From Thermofilum sp. (GTDB lineage: Archaea; Thermoproteota; Thermoprotei; Thermofilales; Thermofilaceae), in the NCBI GenBank assembly GCA_020832965.1, contig JAJHRM010000057.1, positions 1 to 11,895 on the forward strand: DNA of 11,895 bases, read 5' to 3'. A program made the translations under genes and the position numbers. This document shows, piece by piece, positions 6,057 to 11,895 of this stretch (within the stretch, counting starts at the first letter, position 1; each line of letters starts with the position of its first letter). The notes beneath the pieces were generated by a model. It was not told the origin of the DNA and did no database searches. It saw only the letters and a program-made list of their open reading frames with translations.

Positions 6057-7462
6057 TTCACTATTACCTCTAAAACTTCCTGGAAGCTTTCAAATATTTT
6101 CTCTCTAAAGTCATCGCGCACCTTGGGCTCGAAAACAGCTGATTGCTCTGGAGGTTTCTTCAGTTCTTTAAGCGAAATTTTCCCGTCAGCATAGAGTAGT
6201 AGCTTTAGTGCCCCCATAATCGTTGCCTCTATGCTTTCTGGCCTAGAGACTTTCATACCAGTAGCATTTGCGAGGGCCTGTAAGAAGGCATTGGACTGTG
6301 AGTATCCTCCACTCGCCCATAACGGCTCTTTCGGCTTCCCGCAGGTCTTCTCCATCCTTCTCAACAGGTAGGTTACGTAGAGCGAGACGCCCCACGCTAG
6401 ACCAAGCAACACGTCTGACCTCGAAACGCTTGAATCAAGGCCTACGATCAAGCCCCTCAATTCGGGCGCTTCTGGTACGCGTAATCCTCCAAAGAATGGG
6501 AGAACTATTGACTTAAGCCTGCCACTAGAAGCAAGTTGTTCCATTTCCTCGTAGGTAGAGTAGAAGCCAGCGTTTCTCAGCCAGTCGACCACGAGCCCTG
6601 TAGTCCTCAAAAACCCCTCGACCCCGTAGTACCTTTTTCCGTCAATACCCGCAATAACCACAGGCACAAGCCCCTGTGCTGGCATTTTGAAGCCGGTTGT
6701 GGACTGCTCTACGAAGCTGCCCGTCCCATGAACACTGCCAACTCTGAACGGCTCCAAGAGCCCGTGGTAGACGGAGGCAGACTGCTGGTCAGCAATGGAA
6801 ACGCATATCCCTACGTCTTCAAATTTCCCGTATTCGTGCACCGAGTCGACGATTTCCGGGTATGCTTCTGGAAGTGACAGTATGGATGAGACTATGCCTA
6901 CTTCTTCGATGTTCTTTGGGTGTATAAGTCCCGTTAGCGTTGAGCTTGTAACGTCTGAAACAAATTTACCGGTTAGAGAGTAGAGTAAGAAGGAGTCTAG
7001 GGTCCAAACATAAGCTTCTCCAGCGAGAACCTTTTCCCTGAGCTTCTCAACGTTGTCGTAGAGCCACCGCATTAGGATAGCTGGAGTATCAGGTCTGATT
7101 ACTCGGCTCAAAGAAGAGCTTAGGGTCGAGAGACCCCTTACCCATAGTGGAAGCTTGTCAATCACCTCCTTCCCACGCCCATCTATCCACGTCAAGATGT
7201 TTGAAATAGGAGCCCCGCTTCTGCTCCAGGCCACTACTGATGCCCTATAAGTTGTCAAAGCAAGTTTCCCGGCGCCTAGCCGTTTAGCTTTCCTAGCATA
7301 ACCCTTGACCACCTCCACCATTAACTGGCTGTCCTGCTCTATTTTACCGCCTTGCAGAGTTTTGTATCCAATGCTAGTCTTTTCGAAATGAACCCTGTTT
7401 AAGCTAGAGTCAAAGACTGCCAGTTTCACGCCGGTTGTTCCAACATCTATAACACCGTACAT
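6020..7462 (-). CDS. glpK: FGGY-family carbohydrate kinase, probable glycerol kinase
   Basis: A 480-residue cytosolic kinase and the first gene of the operon. Seen: the phosphate-1 loop DVGTTGVKLAVFD (6-18), a TW-D-R block at 91-96, the catalytic-base region Asp225-Gln226-Gln227, the phosphate-2 loop GTGSF (246-250), and the adenosine motif ASGGYSQS (383-390). Arg73, Trp92, Asp225, Gln226 and Phe250 match E. coli GlpK residues that contact glycerol (Arg83, Trp103, Asp245, Gln246, Phe270). Glu84 is replaced by Ala74, and no tyrosine stands where Tyr135 is expected (the segment reads RPDTPAIL). GlpK is the best assignment because GlpA- and GlpB-type genes follow, but another polyol or sugar is possible. 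The start ATG 7462 has AGAGG about eight bases upstream. The gene reads into the FAD oxidase gene by 37 bp. Confidence 0.8.
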   Translation of the reverse strand: MYGVIDVGTTGVKLAVFDSSLNRVHFEKTSIGYKTLQGGKIEQDSQLMVEVVKGYARKAKRLGAGKLALTTYRASVVAWSRSGAPISNILTWIDGRGKEVIDKLPLWVRGLSTLSSSLSRVIRPDTPAILMRWLYDNVEKLREKVLAGEAYVWTLDSFLLYSLTGKFVSDVTSSTLTGLIHPKNIEEVGIVSSILSLPEAYPEIVDSVHEYGKFEDVGICVSIADQQSASVYHGLLEPFRVGSVHGTGSFVEQSTTGFKMPAQGLVPVVIAGIDGKRYYGVEGFLRTTGLVVDWLRNAGFYSTYEEMEQLASSGRLKSIVLPFFGGLRVPEAPELRGLIVGLDSSVSRSDVLLGLAWGVSLYVTYLLRRMEKTCGKPKEPLWASGGYSQSNAFLQALANATGMKVSRPESIEATIMGALKLLLYADGKISLKELKKPPEQSAVFEPKVRDDFREKIFESFQEVLEVIVKWEGNLLLSGKL

Positions 7463-7542
7463 CTACGACGCCTCTATGTTTAGGGGTTTAGCGTTATTGC
7501 GTGTGAATCTACACATAGTTAAGCCTGTGGAGCAAGCCTCGA

Positions 7543-7556
7543 CAATTATAGAATTG
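7543..7556. promoter_or_regulatory. Inverted repeat CAATT-N4-AATTG, possible operator
   Basis: CAATT at 7543-7547 and AATTG at 7552-7556 form a perfect dyad around ATAG, in the divergent region between the operon and the DUF763 gene, over the candidate operon TATA box. Size and position are those of a winged-helix repressor site. A five-base arm can arise by chance in A/T-rich DNA. Confidence 0.3.
7546..7553 (-). promoter_or_regulatory. Candidate TATA box for the minus-strand operon
   Basis: Read on the minus strand the bases give CTATAATT, the best TATA-like octamer within 100 bases upstream of the kinase start (7462). It would place transcription start near 7522 and leave a leader of about 60 bases. 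It lies in the middle of the inverted repeat at 7543-7556, so a regulator bound there could block the box. The purine-rich BRE is weak. A competing candidate is the A/T-rich inverted repeat at 7595-7610. Confidence 0.3.
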
Positions 7557-7594
7557 CATCTTCCATTCATTCTTGTCAATCCACGTACGCATGG

Positions 7595-7610
7595 AAAGAT
7601 ATTTATCTTT
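7595..7610. promoter_or_regulatory. Inverted repeat AAAGATA-TT-TATCTTT, possible operator or symmetrical TATA element
   Basis: Two perfect 7-base arms (7595-7601 and 7604-7610) flank TT. Each strand reads as a purine-rich stretch followed by an A/T box, so the element could act as a TATA site in either direction or as a regulator site between the two divergent genes. The adjacent GCGCGC dyad (7612-7629) starts two bases further on. Confidence 0.35.
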
Positions 7611-7611
7611 A

Positions 7612-7629
7612 GCGCGCCTCGGAGCGCGC
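7612..7629. repeat. GCGCGC dyad with 6-base spacer
   Basis: GCGCGC at 7612-7617 and at 7624-7629, separated by CTCGGA. The preceding bases give TTTAGCGCGC, the same motif found just past the far end of the operon at 422-430 and within the palindrome at 460-473. Such G/C alternation stands out against the A/T-rich surroundings. Role unknown. Confidence 0.35.
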
Positions 7630-7653
7630 AACCTAAACTTTCACGCATTTTGG

Positions 7654-7667
7654 GGAAAATTTTATTT
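7654..7667 (+). promoter_or_regulatory. Archaeal BRE/TATA promoter of the DUF763 gene
   Basis: GGAAAA followed by TTTTATTT fits the crenarchaeal BRE-TATA pattern. The box centre is about 34 bases before ATG 7698, so transcription should start near 7688 and leave a leader of about ten bases, containing AGGAG at 7691-7695. Confidence 0.6.
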
Positions 7668-7697
7668 GCCTGCCGCCCTACGTGGAACCTAGGAGTA

Positions 7698-8858
7698 ATG
7701 CGGACGGGTATTGCAGAGCTTCCACTGCATGAGGGGAGGGTTCCCGGCTGGCTGCTGACGAGGATGGAGAAGCTCTCCAAGGCTATCGTTACTTTGATCG
7801 TCGAGGAGTACGGGACTGTAGGCTTCCTTGAGAGGATCTCCGACCCCGTGTATTTCCAGGCGCTGAACAATATTATTGGGATGGACTGGGACAGCTCTGG
7901 CTCTACGACTGTGACGACAGCAATTTTGAAGCGTGTGTTGAGCAGCGAGGACCTCGGAGTGAGGGCGTGCGGTGGCAAGGGTCTTCTTAGCAGGAGGACT
8001 CCTGACGAGCTGAGGAAGGCTTCGGAGGAGTTTGGGCTGGAGTCTTCCCGCCTCGTTAAAGCTTCCTACCTCGTTGCCAAGGTTGATAGTGCAGCGGTTC
8101 AGTCTGGGTACCAGCTCTATCATCACGTGTTCTTTGTGGACGAAGGGGGGAACTGGGCGGTTGTCCAGCAGGGGATGAATGTCGTTGATAGGATGGCTAG
8201 GAGGTATCACTGGTTATCAACGAAGCTAAGGGACTTTTCCTCTAACCCGCACGCGGGCATCCAGGGGAGGAGGGAGCCGTTTGCTCTCAACACTGTCGCG
8301 GAGGAGGCTTCAGACTTTAGAAGGCTTGTGCTAGACTTGGTCAGGGACGAGTGTAGGAGGATCCCTTCAATGCTCTCCGAGTCCGTCAGGATCCTCGAGG
8401 GTTACTCTCCCCTCTCAAGCTACGTTCCCTACGACCCTCGTAAGGTTAGAGAGTTGCGGGAAAAGTTCCGGAGGCTCGGTAAGCCAACGGTGAATAGGCA
8501 TGTCTGGGCGCGGATTAGGGAGGAGGATGTCGGCAGCTTCCCCGACCTGCTCCTATTGAGGAATATTGGACCCGCCACTATACGTGGCTTGGCGCTTGTC
8601 GCCGAGCTTATTTACGATGTACAGCCGTCCTGGAGGGACCCGGTCACTCATCCGCCTGTTGACCCGTTTAAGTTCGCCTACGCTGTTGGGGGGAAGGATG
8701 GCGTACCCTTTCCCATAGATAGGAGGCAGTACGATGAACTCTTATCCATGCTTAACGAGCTCATGTCCCGCTTCAGAGGAGACAGCAGGGTCTTGAGGAG
8801 GCTTTCCACGCTAACCCGTAGCTGGGCGCCTCCACCCGAAGAAAAGACTCCCACGTAG
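7698..8858 (+). CDS. DUF763 domain protein
   Basis: A 386-residue protein of a family found mainly in archaea and some thermophilic bacteria; its function is not established. Seen: the family's opening MRTGIAELPLH and VPGWLLTRM (1-23), GMDWDSSGSTT (61-71), LYHHVFFVD and WAVVQQGMN (140-161), a helix-hairpin-helix-like segment around LLRNIGPATIRGLALVAELI (286-305), and DPFKFAYAVGGKDGVPFP (322-339). The HhH-like piece and many basic residues suggest nucleic-acid binding; that is inference. The frame stays open back to an ATG at 7476, but the family's N terminus begins at 7698 and a promoter and AGGAG stand just before it, so 7698 is the start. No signal peptide or membrane segment. Its last 48 bp overlap the end of the flippase gene on the other strand. 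Confidence 0.88.
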   Translation: MRTGIAELPLHEGRVPGWLLTRMEKLSKAIVTLIVEEYGTVGFLERISDPVYFQALNNIIGMDWDSSGSTTVTTAILKRVLSSEDLGVRACGGKGLLSRRTPDELRKASEEFGLESSRLVKASYLVAKVDSAAVQSGYQLYHHVFFVDEGGNWAVVQQGMNVVDRMARRYHWLSTKLRDFSSNPHAGIQGRREPFALNTVAEEASDFRRLVLDLVRDECRRIPSMLSESVRILEGYSPLSSYVPYDPRKVRELREKFRRLGKPTVNRHVWARIREEDVGSFPDLLLLRNIGPATIRGLALVAELIYDVQPSWRDPVTHPPVDPFKFAYAVGGKDGVPFPIDRRQYDELLSMLNELMSRFRGDSRVLRRLSTLTRSWAPPPEEKTPT

Positions 8859-10406
8859 CCTTTCCCTGAGGCGAATGATCCTCTCTAACGCATCCAGGAG
8901 GAATTCCGACAAGCTCCTGAGGAAAAACGGTAGCTTCAATGTTGCTCTTAGTAGTTCAACATCGGCGCTGACAATAGCACCTGTGAGAGGCAGAGATGCG
9001 ACGTAGAGTGCCAGGTAGAGGGTGCTGAGCAGGATAACCCTTGTAACTGTGCTTAAGGATGCTAAGGGGAGGGGTGTGATGGCGAGTGCCGGAATCACCG
9101 CTGAAAGCAGGATCTTCGTGTTCTTGGCAAAGTCCACTCTTACTCCCAGCTTGCTGCCCTCGAGGAGTAGCTTGACGTTGGAGGCCATGGATGCTGAGAG
9201 GACTGCGGCTATTACGCCCCTTACACTATGGGTGACCGCTAAGAGGTAAGCTGAGGGGATGTAGACTGCTGAATAGATGAGTGTGGACTTGAAGAGTACT
9301 TTTGGCCTCCCAACCCCCTGGAAGAAGCTGCCCCACACAATTGAGCCTATCAGCGAGTACAGGTAAATGAGAACATATGCTGCAAGGTATTCTGAGCTCG
9401 CCGAGAACTGTGCCCCGTAGAATATTTTCACTACGTCTCTGGATTCGACGACTGTGAATAGGACCACGGGTGTGAGGAGGAGGCTTGTCATGGTTATAGC
9501 TACCTCCGCTGCTTTTGAGGCTTCCCGCAGATCCCTGAACCTTGAGAATGCCGGGAAGAGGGATGTTGAGATGGGGAGTGTAACTAGTGTGAGTAGGGAG
9601 GCAAGATTGCTCGCCGCTTGGAAGCTTCCGATTTCGCTGTAGGAGGCGTACCTAGATAGGAGCGCGCTCTGGTACGTGGAGAGCATTGTTGACGCAATAC
9701 TGCTCGTGTACACCGGTGCGCTGAATACTAGAAGCTCTTTAACGTATGGGAGGTAAGGTCCCTCTTCACCGCACCCCGCAACGTTTTCGCGCAGCACCGA
9801 GGAGAGAATTACCAAGCCTAAGACCGCTGCAACAGCGTAGCCTGACGTGTACCCCGCTACAGCCCCTAAAACCCCGAACCCCAGGACTACGAGCACTGGA
9901 CTAAGTACTGACCTAGAAGTTTGAAAAGCGATGTTGAGGAGGCTGGCCCTCCCAGCCATGCTCATCCCTACGAAGATTGCCGTGAGGGAGGAGAGTAGAG
10001 AGGAGAAGATCACCACGAGCGAGGAAACCTTCACGAGTAAGCCTATGTCGCTTCGCCCGAGGATTAGCTGGGACAACGGTTCCGCCCATGCGTAGGCAAG
10101 TACGGCTAGTGGGAGGGCTGTCAGGAGTTTAAAGAGTATGCCTGCCATTACGTAGCCTTTAAGCCTGCACCCACCACTGTGCATGGCTGTGTACTTTGTC
10201 AGCCCGGAGTCAATGCCTAGACCCGCGAATACAAGCAGGAAGCTTGGTACTACAATGCTCAGCGCGTATCTACCGTAAGCCTCGGGTCCAAGTATCCTGG
10301 TCAGGACTATTGAGCCTATGCCCGCGATCAGCGTGCCTAAGAATTGCCCAGTGAACAGCTTGAATGCGCTTTCCGCAGTTGTCGAGGCTAAGTCGTCAAG
10401 CGACAT
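8811..10406 (-). CDS. Polysaccharide/oligosaccharide flippase (MATE superfamily, Wzx-like)
   Basis: A 531-residue integral membrane protein with about 14 hydrophobic segments (for example near 22-38, 48-64, 84-106, 164-183, 246-265, 276-298, 331-348, 422-445 and 447-468). Seen: TRILGPEAYGRYALS at 36-50, the common signature of the Wzx/polysaccharide-biosynthesis transporter family after its first membrane helix, and a basic tail from about 486 (RIIRLRERLRGS). Known: such proteins flip lipid-linked oligosaccharides across the membrane; in archaea this serves N-glycans of the S-layer and other surface proteins. No glycosyltransferase genes accompany it here, so its substrate is unknown. The start ATG 10406 has no clear ribosome site but a TATA-like box about 34 bases upstream, consistent with a nearly leaderless transcript. 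Its 3' end overlaps DUF763 by 48 bp. Confidence 0.87.
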   Translation of the reverse strand: MSLDDLASTTAESAFKLFTGQFLGTLIAGIGSIVLTRILGPEAYGRYALSIVVPSFLLVFAGLGIDSGLTKYTAMHSGGCRLKGYVMAGILFKLLTALPLAVLAYAWAEPLSQLILGRSDIGLLVKVSSLVVIFSSLLSSLTAIFVGMSMAGRASLLNIAFQTSRSVLSPVLVVLGFGVLGAVAGYTSGYAVAAVLGLVILSSVLRENVAGCGEEGPYLPYVKELLVFSAPVYTSSIASTMLSTYQSALLSRYASYSEIGSFQAASNLASLLTLVTLPISTSLFPAFSRFRDLREASKAAEVAITMTSLLLTPVVLFTVVESRDVVKIFYGAQFSASSEYLAAYVLIYLYSLIGSIVWGSFFQGVGRPKVLFKSTLIYSAVYIPSAYLLAVTHSVRGVIAAVLSASMASNVKLLLEGSKLGVRVDFAKNTKILLSAVIPALAITPLPLASLSTVTRVILLSTLYLALYVASLPLTGAIVSADVELLRATLKLPFFLRSLSEFLLDALERIIRLRERLRGSLFFGWRRPATG

Positions 10407-10434
10407 TAAGGATTCATGCTATGAAGCTTGAGGA

Positions 10435-10448
10435 GTAAAAAACCTTTC
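10435..10448 (-). promoter_or_regulatory. Probable BRE/TATA promoter of the flippase gene
   Basis: Read on the minus strand: GAAAGG followed by TTTTTTAC, with the box centre about 34 bases before ATG 10406. This predicts a leader of about ten bases and fits the absence of a Shine-Dalgarno site. Confidence 0.5.
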
Positions 10449-10506
10449 TCGGCTCATAGCTCTTCTGGGGTATTACCTGGTTGTCTTGGCGAAGTTTTGT
10501 GCGCGT

Positions 10507-10519
10507 AAAGAAAAAATAT
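10507..10519 (+). promoter_or_regulatory. Probable BRE/TATA promoter of the AAA+ ATPase gene
   Basis: A purine-rich run ending in AAAAAATAT lies about 38 bases before ATG 10554. With the flippase promoter it makes the 147-bp gap (10407-10553) a divergent promoter region; nothing else is seen there. Confidence 0.45.
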
Positions 10520-10553
10520 GTGTGTTGCATTTGTACGTCTTTGTGTTCAGGGG

Positions 10554-11895
10554 ATGAGTGAGGTAAGAGGTTTCCGTGAGGACAAGCTTGCTGAGAGAGT
10601 TATCCTGCTGAGGAGGTTTCTCCCGCAACTCGAGGGTCCACCGCCTAACCCCTTTAAAGTTAGGGTGCTGAGGGAGGCTCTGGGTCTCAGCGTCTTTGAG
10701 CAACCTCGGACGATTGAGGAGCTGGCGCGTAGCATTTCTGACGAGGATCTGAGGAGGATCTTCGCCTACTCCCCCTACCGCTCCATCTACGAGTTTCGCG
10801 GAAGGTACTACACCGTTGAGGAGGGGGAGCTCCTGTACAAGGACTCTAGCGAAGAGGTTGCTGAGGCTGTTAGGGAGGCTATCGGGATTCATGGGTTTAA
10901 GGCCTACGCTGTCCTCAAGAGCCTGGTTGAGGCTGGGGAGGCTTCCTTCAGCTACATTTCAGCCAGGGCTTCCGAGCTATCGAGCGAGAAGGTTTACCCC
11001 ACGCATCTGCTGGCGGAGCTGAGAGACAGGTGGGGGCTTGTGTGGGAGGTCGAGGAGGAGGGGGAGAAGTTGTGGAGGATGCCTGAGGAGATTAGGCCGA
11101 TAGTCTCGGAGGTCCTTTCAAGCTACGAGGCTGCGGGCTTACGCAGGTTCAGCACTAGGCAGGCTGAGGAGGAGTTTCTGGCTGTACTGAGGATGGAGGA
11201 GGAGCTGAGGTCTTACGTGGAGGAGCTCGTTTCTAAGAGGCTTGACGACGTGCTCGGGTTCGGTGAGGAGTTCTCAGTTAGTGCGTTGAAGGATTACCTG
11301 GTGGAGCTCTTTGGGCCTGCCGTGTTCTTCGACGAGCTGCTGACTCTCGCTCAGCAGTACTCGCTTGCAGACGTCGAGGTAGTTACTAGCGATGGCCACA
11401 GAGCCCTCACAACGGGCTTTAGCCTGGCTCTCTTCGGCGAGCCGGGGACTGGGAAGACCTTCGCAACCAAGGACTTCATCCTAGGGAACGATAAGCTTGG
11501 CGTACCGCCCCATGGGATACCCGGAATCAACAGGTACTGCGGTGGGATGACCCCCTCGATGTTCATCTCGATAGGGGAGGCGTACGAGGGTAGGCGCTTC
11601 AACTTCATCGTCACGGAGTTCAACGACTGGTTCAAGTATAGGGGGATGGTTGAGCCGCTGAAGCTCGCTATGGAGGGCGGCACGATAGTTTACGAGACAA
11701 AGGCTTACCGCGTCGGACCCTATAAGTTCGGTTCCTTCTTCAGCGTGAACTACAATACGCGTGTCTATGAGCGGGGCTACGAGGTCACGGTCAACGACCC
11801 CAACTTCAACGCAATCGAGGATCGCATGCTCTGCAGGCTTCACAGGCTGACGAAGGAGAAGTACCGCGAGCTCGCAGAGAGCCAGCGGAGGCTCA
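10554..11895 (+). CDS. AAA+ ATPase, MCM/MoxR-like, with long N-terminal region (3' end outside window)
   Basis: 447 residues are visible with no stop. Seen: an N-terminal region of about 290 residues that includes a probable winged-helix unit at about 112-180 (GFKAYAVLKSLVEAG to EKLWRMPEEI), a Glu-rich helical stretch (about 183-235), then an ATPase domain with Walker A GEPGTGKT (295-302), a Walker-B-like strand FNFIVTEFND (349-358), the following segment LKLAMEGGTIVYETKAYRVG that matches the helix-2-insert region of MCM and MoxR proteins, a sensor-1-like SVNYN (397-401), and IEDRMLCRLHR (421-431), like the DRF-type arginine-finger segment of MoxR proteins. At the Walker B acidic pair, Thr354-Glu355 replaces Asp-Glu. 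It is not a replicative MCM: the MCM N-terminal domain and zinc site are absent. The function is unknown; remodelling of a protein or DNA complex is an inference. ATG 10554 is preferred over in-frame ATG 10518, which lies within the promoter box. Confidence 0.8.
   Translation, partial: MSEVRGFREDKLAERVILLRRFLPQLEGPPPNPFKVRVLREALGLSVFEQPRTIEELARSISDEDLRRIFAYSPYRSIYEFRGRYYTVEEGELLYKDSSEEVAEAVREAIGIHGFKAYAVLKSLVEAGEASFSYISARASELSSEKVYPTHLLAELRDRWGLVWEVEEEGEKLWRMPEEIRPIVSEVLSSYEAAGLRRFSTRQAEEEFLAVLRMEEELRSYVEELVSKRLDDVLGFGEEFSVSALKDYLVELFGPAVFFDELLTLAQQYSLADVEVVTSDGHRALTTGFSLALFGEPGTGKTFATKDFILGNDKLGVPPHGIPGINRYCGGMTPSMFISIGEAYEGRRFNFIVTEFNDWFKYRGMVEPLKLAMEGGTIVYETKAYRVGPYKFGSFFSVNYNTRVYERGYEVTVNDPNFNAIEDRMLCRLHRLTKEKYRELAESQRRL

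Noticed and set aside
7546..7580. Bacterial sigma70-like promoter on the minus strand (TTGACA and TATAAT)
   Set aside because: The two hexamers are 23 bases apart instead of about 17, and the gene set is archaeal, where such promoters are not used.
7581..7685. Inverted repeat CCACGTA (7581-7587) and TACGTGG (7679-7685)
   Set aside because: Seven-base arms about 90 bases apart are expected by chance.
7476..7697. N-terminal extension of the DUF763 frame back to ATG 7476
   Set aside because: The family's conserved N terminus begins at 7698, the extension is not protein-like, and a BRE/TATA box and AGGAG lie inside it just before 7698.
7463..7978. Minus-strand reading frame of 171 codons ending right at the kinase start
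   Set aside because: It is a shadow of the DUF763 gene and the divergent promoter region, with no recognisable motif.
10473..10892. Minus-strand reading frame of 139 codons opposite the AAA+ gene start
   Set aside because: Its composition is that of an antisense shadow and it would cover the divergent promoters; no family resemblance.
1..11895. CRISPR array, tRNA or rRNA genes, insertion sequence
   Set aside because: Reading both strands showed no regularly spaced direct repeats, no cloverleaf or rRNA-like sequence, and no transposase.

Overview
The window looks like a hyperthermophilic archaeon of the Thermoproteota (crenarchaea), possibly Thermofilum-like. The signs are an AlaX-type tRNA-editing fragment, a DUF763 gene, an MCM/MoxR-type AAA+ ATPase, heavy use of AGG/AGA arginine and ATA isoleucine codons, A/T-rich BRE/TATA-like boxes about 30-40 bases before start codons, and Shine-Dalgarno sites of the GGTGA type. 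The genus is a guess; the archaeal assignment is firm.

Layout. Bases 2-196 hold the C-terminal end of an alanyl-tRNA editing (AlaX) protein. Bases 197-469 are a convergent intergenic stretch with no convincing gene, a strong hairpin (323-356) and a 14-bp perfect palindrome (460-473). From 7462 down to 470, six tightly packed minus-strand genes form one operon. In order of transcription they are an FGGY (glycerol-type) kinase, an FAD-linked oxidase of the alkyl-DHAP-synthase/GlcD type, a short GlpC-like double [4Fe-4S] protein, a GlpA-type glycerol-3-phosphate dehydrogenase (BON domain + DAO flavodomain + BFD-type [2Fe-2S] domain), an NAD(P)/FAD-dependent oxidoreductase in the place of GlpB, and a small Cys-rich DUF1667 protein. 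Bases 7463-7697 are a divergent control region rich in inverted repeats. A DUF763 gene (7698-8858, +) converges with, and overlaps by 48 bp, a MATE/Wzx-type flippase gene (8811-10406, -). Across a 147-bp divergent promoter region, a large AAA+ ATPase gene begins at 10554 (+) and runs off the right edge.

How the genes may work together. The kinase would phosphorylate glycerol or a related polyol. The GlpA-like flavoenzyme would oxidise the phosphate to dihydroxyacetone phosphate and pass electrons through its own [2Fe-2S] domain to the NAD(P)/FAD oxidoreductase, with DUF1667 as a small Fe-S/Zn partner. This is the arrangement I recall from anaerobic bacterial glp clusters (Thermotogae, clostridia). 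The AGPS/GlcD-like flavoprotein plus the GlpC-like Fe-S protein looks like a second dehydrogenase module inserted in the same operon; its substrate is open. The kinase lacks two of the residues that hold glycerol in E. coli GlpK, so the substrate of the whole operon should not be taken for granted. Sampled lines of the operon are lower in G+C than the genes to its right, so lateral acquisition is possible.
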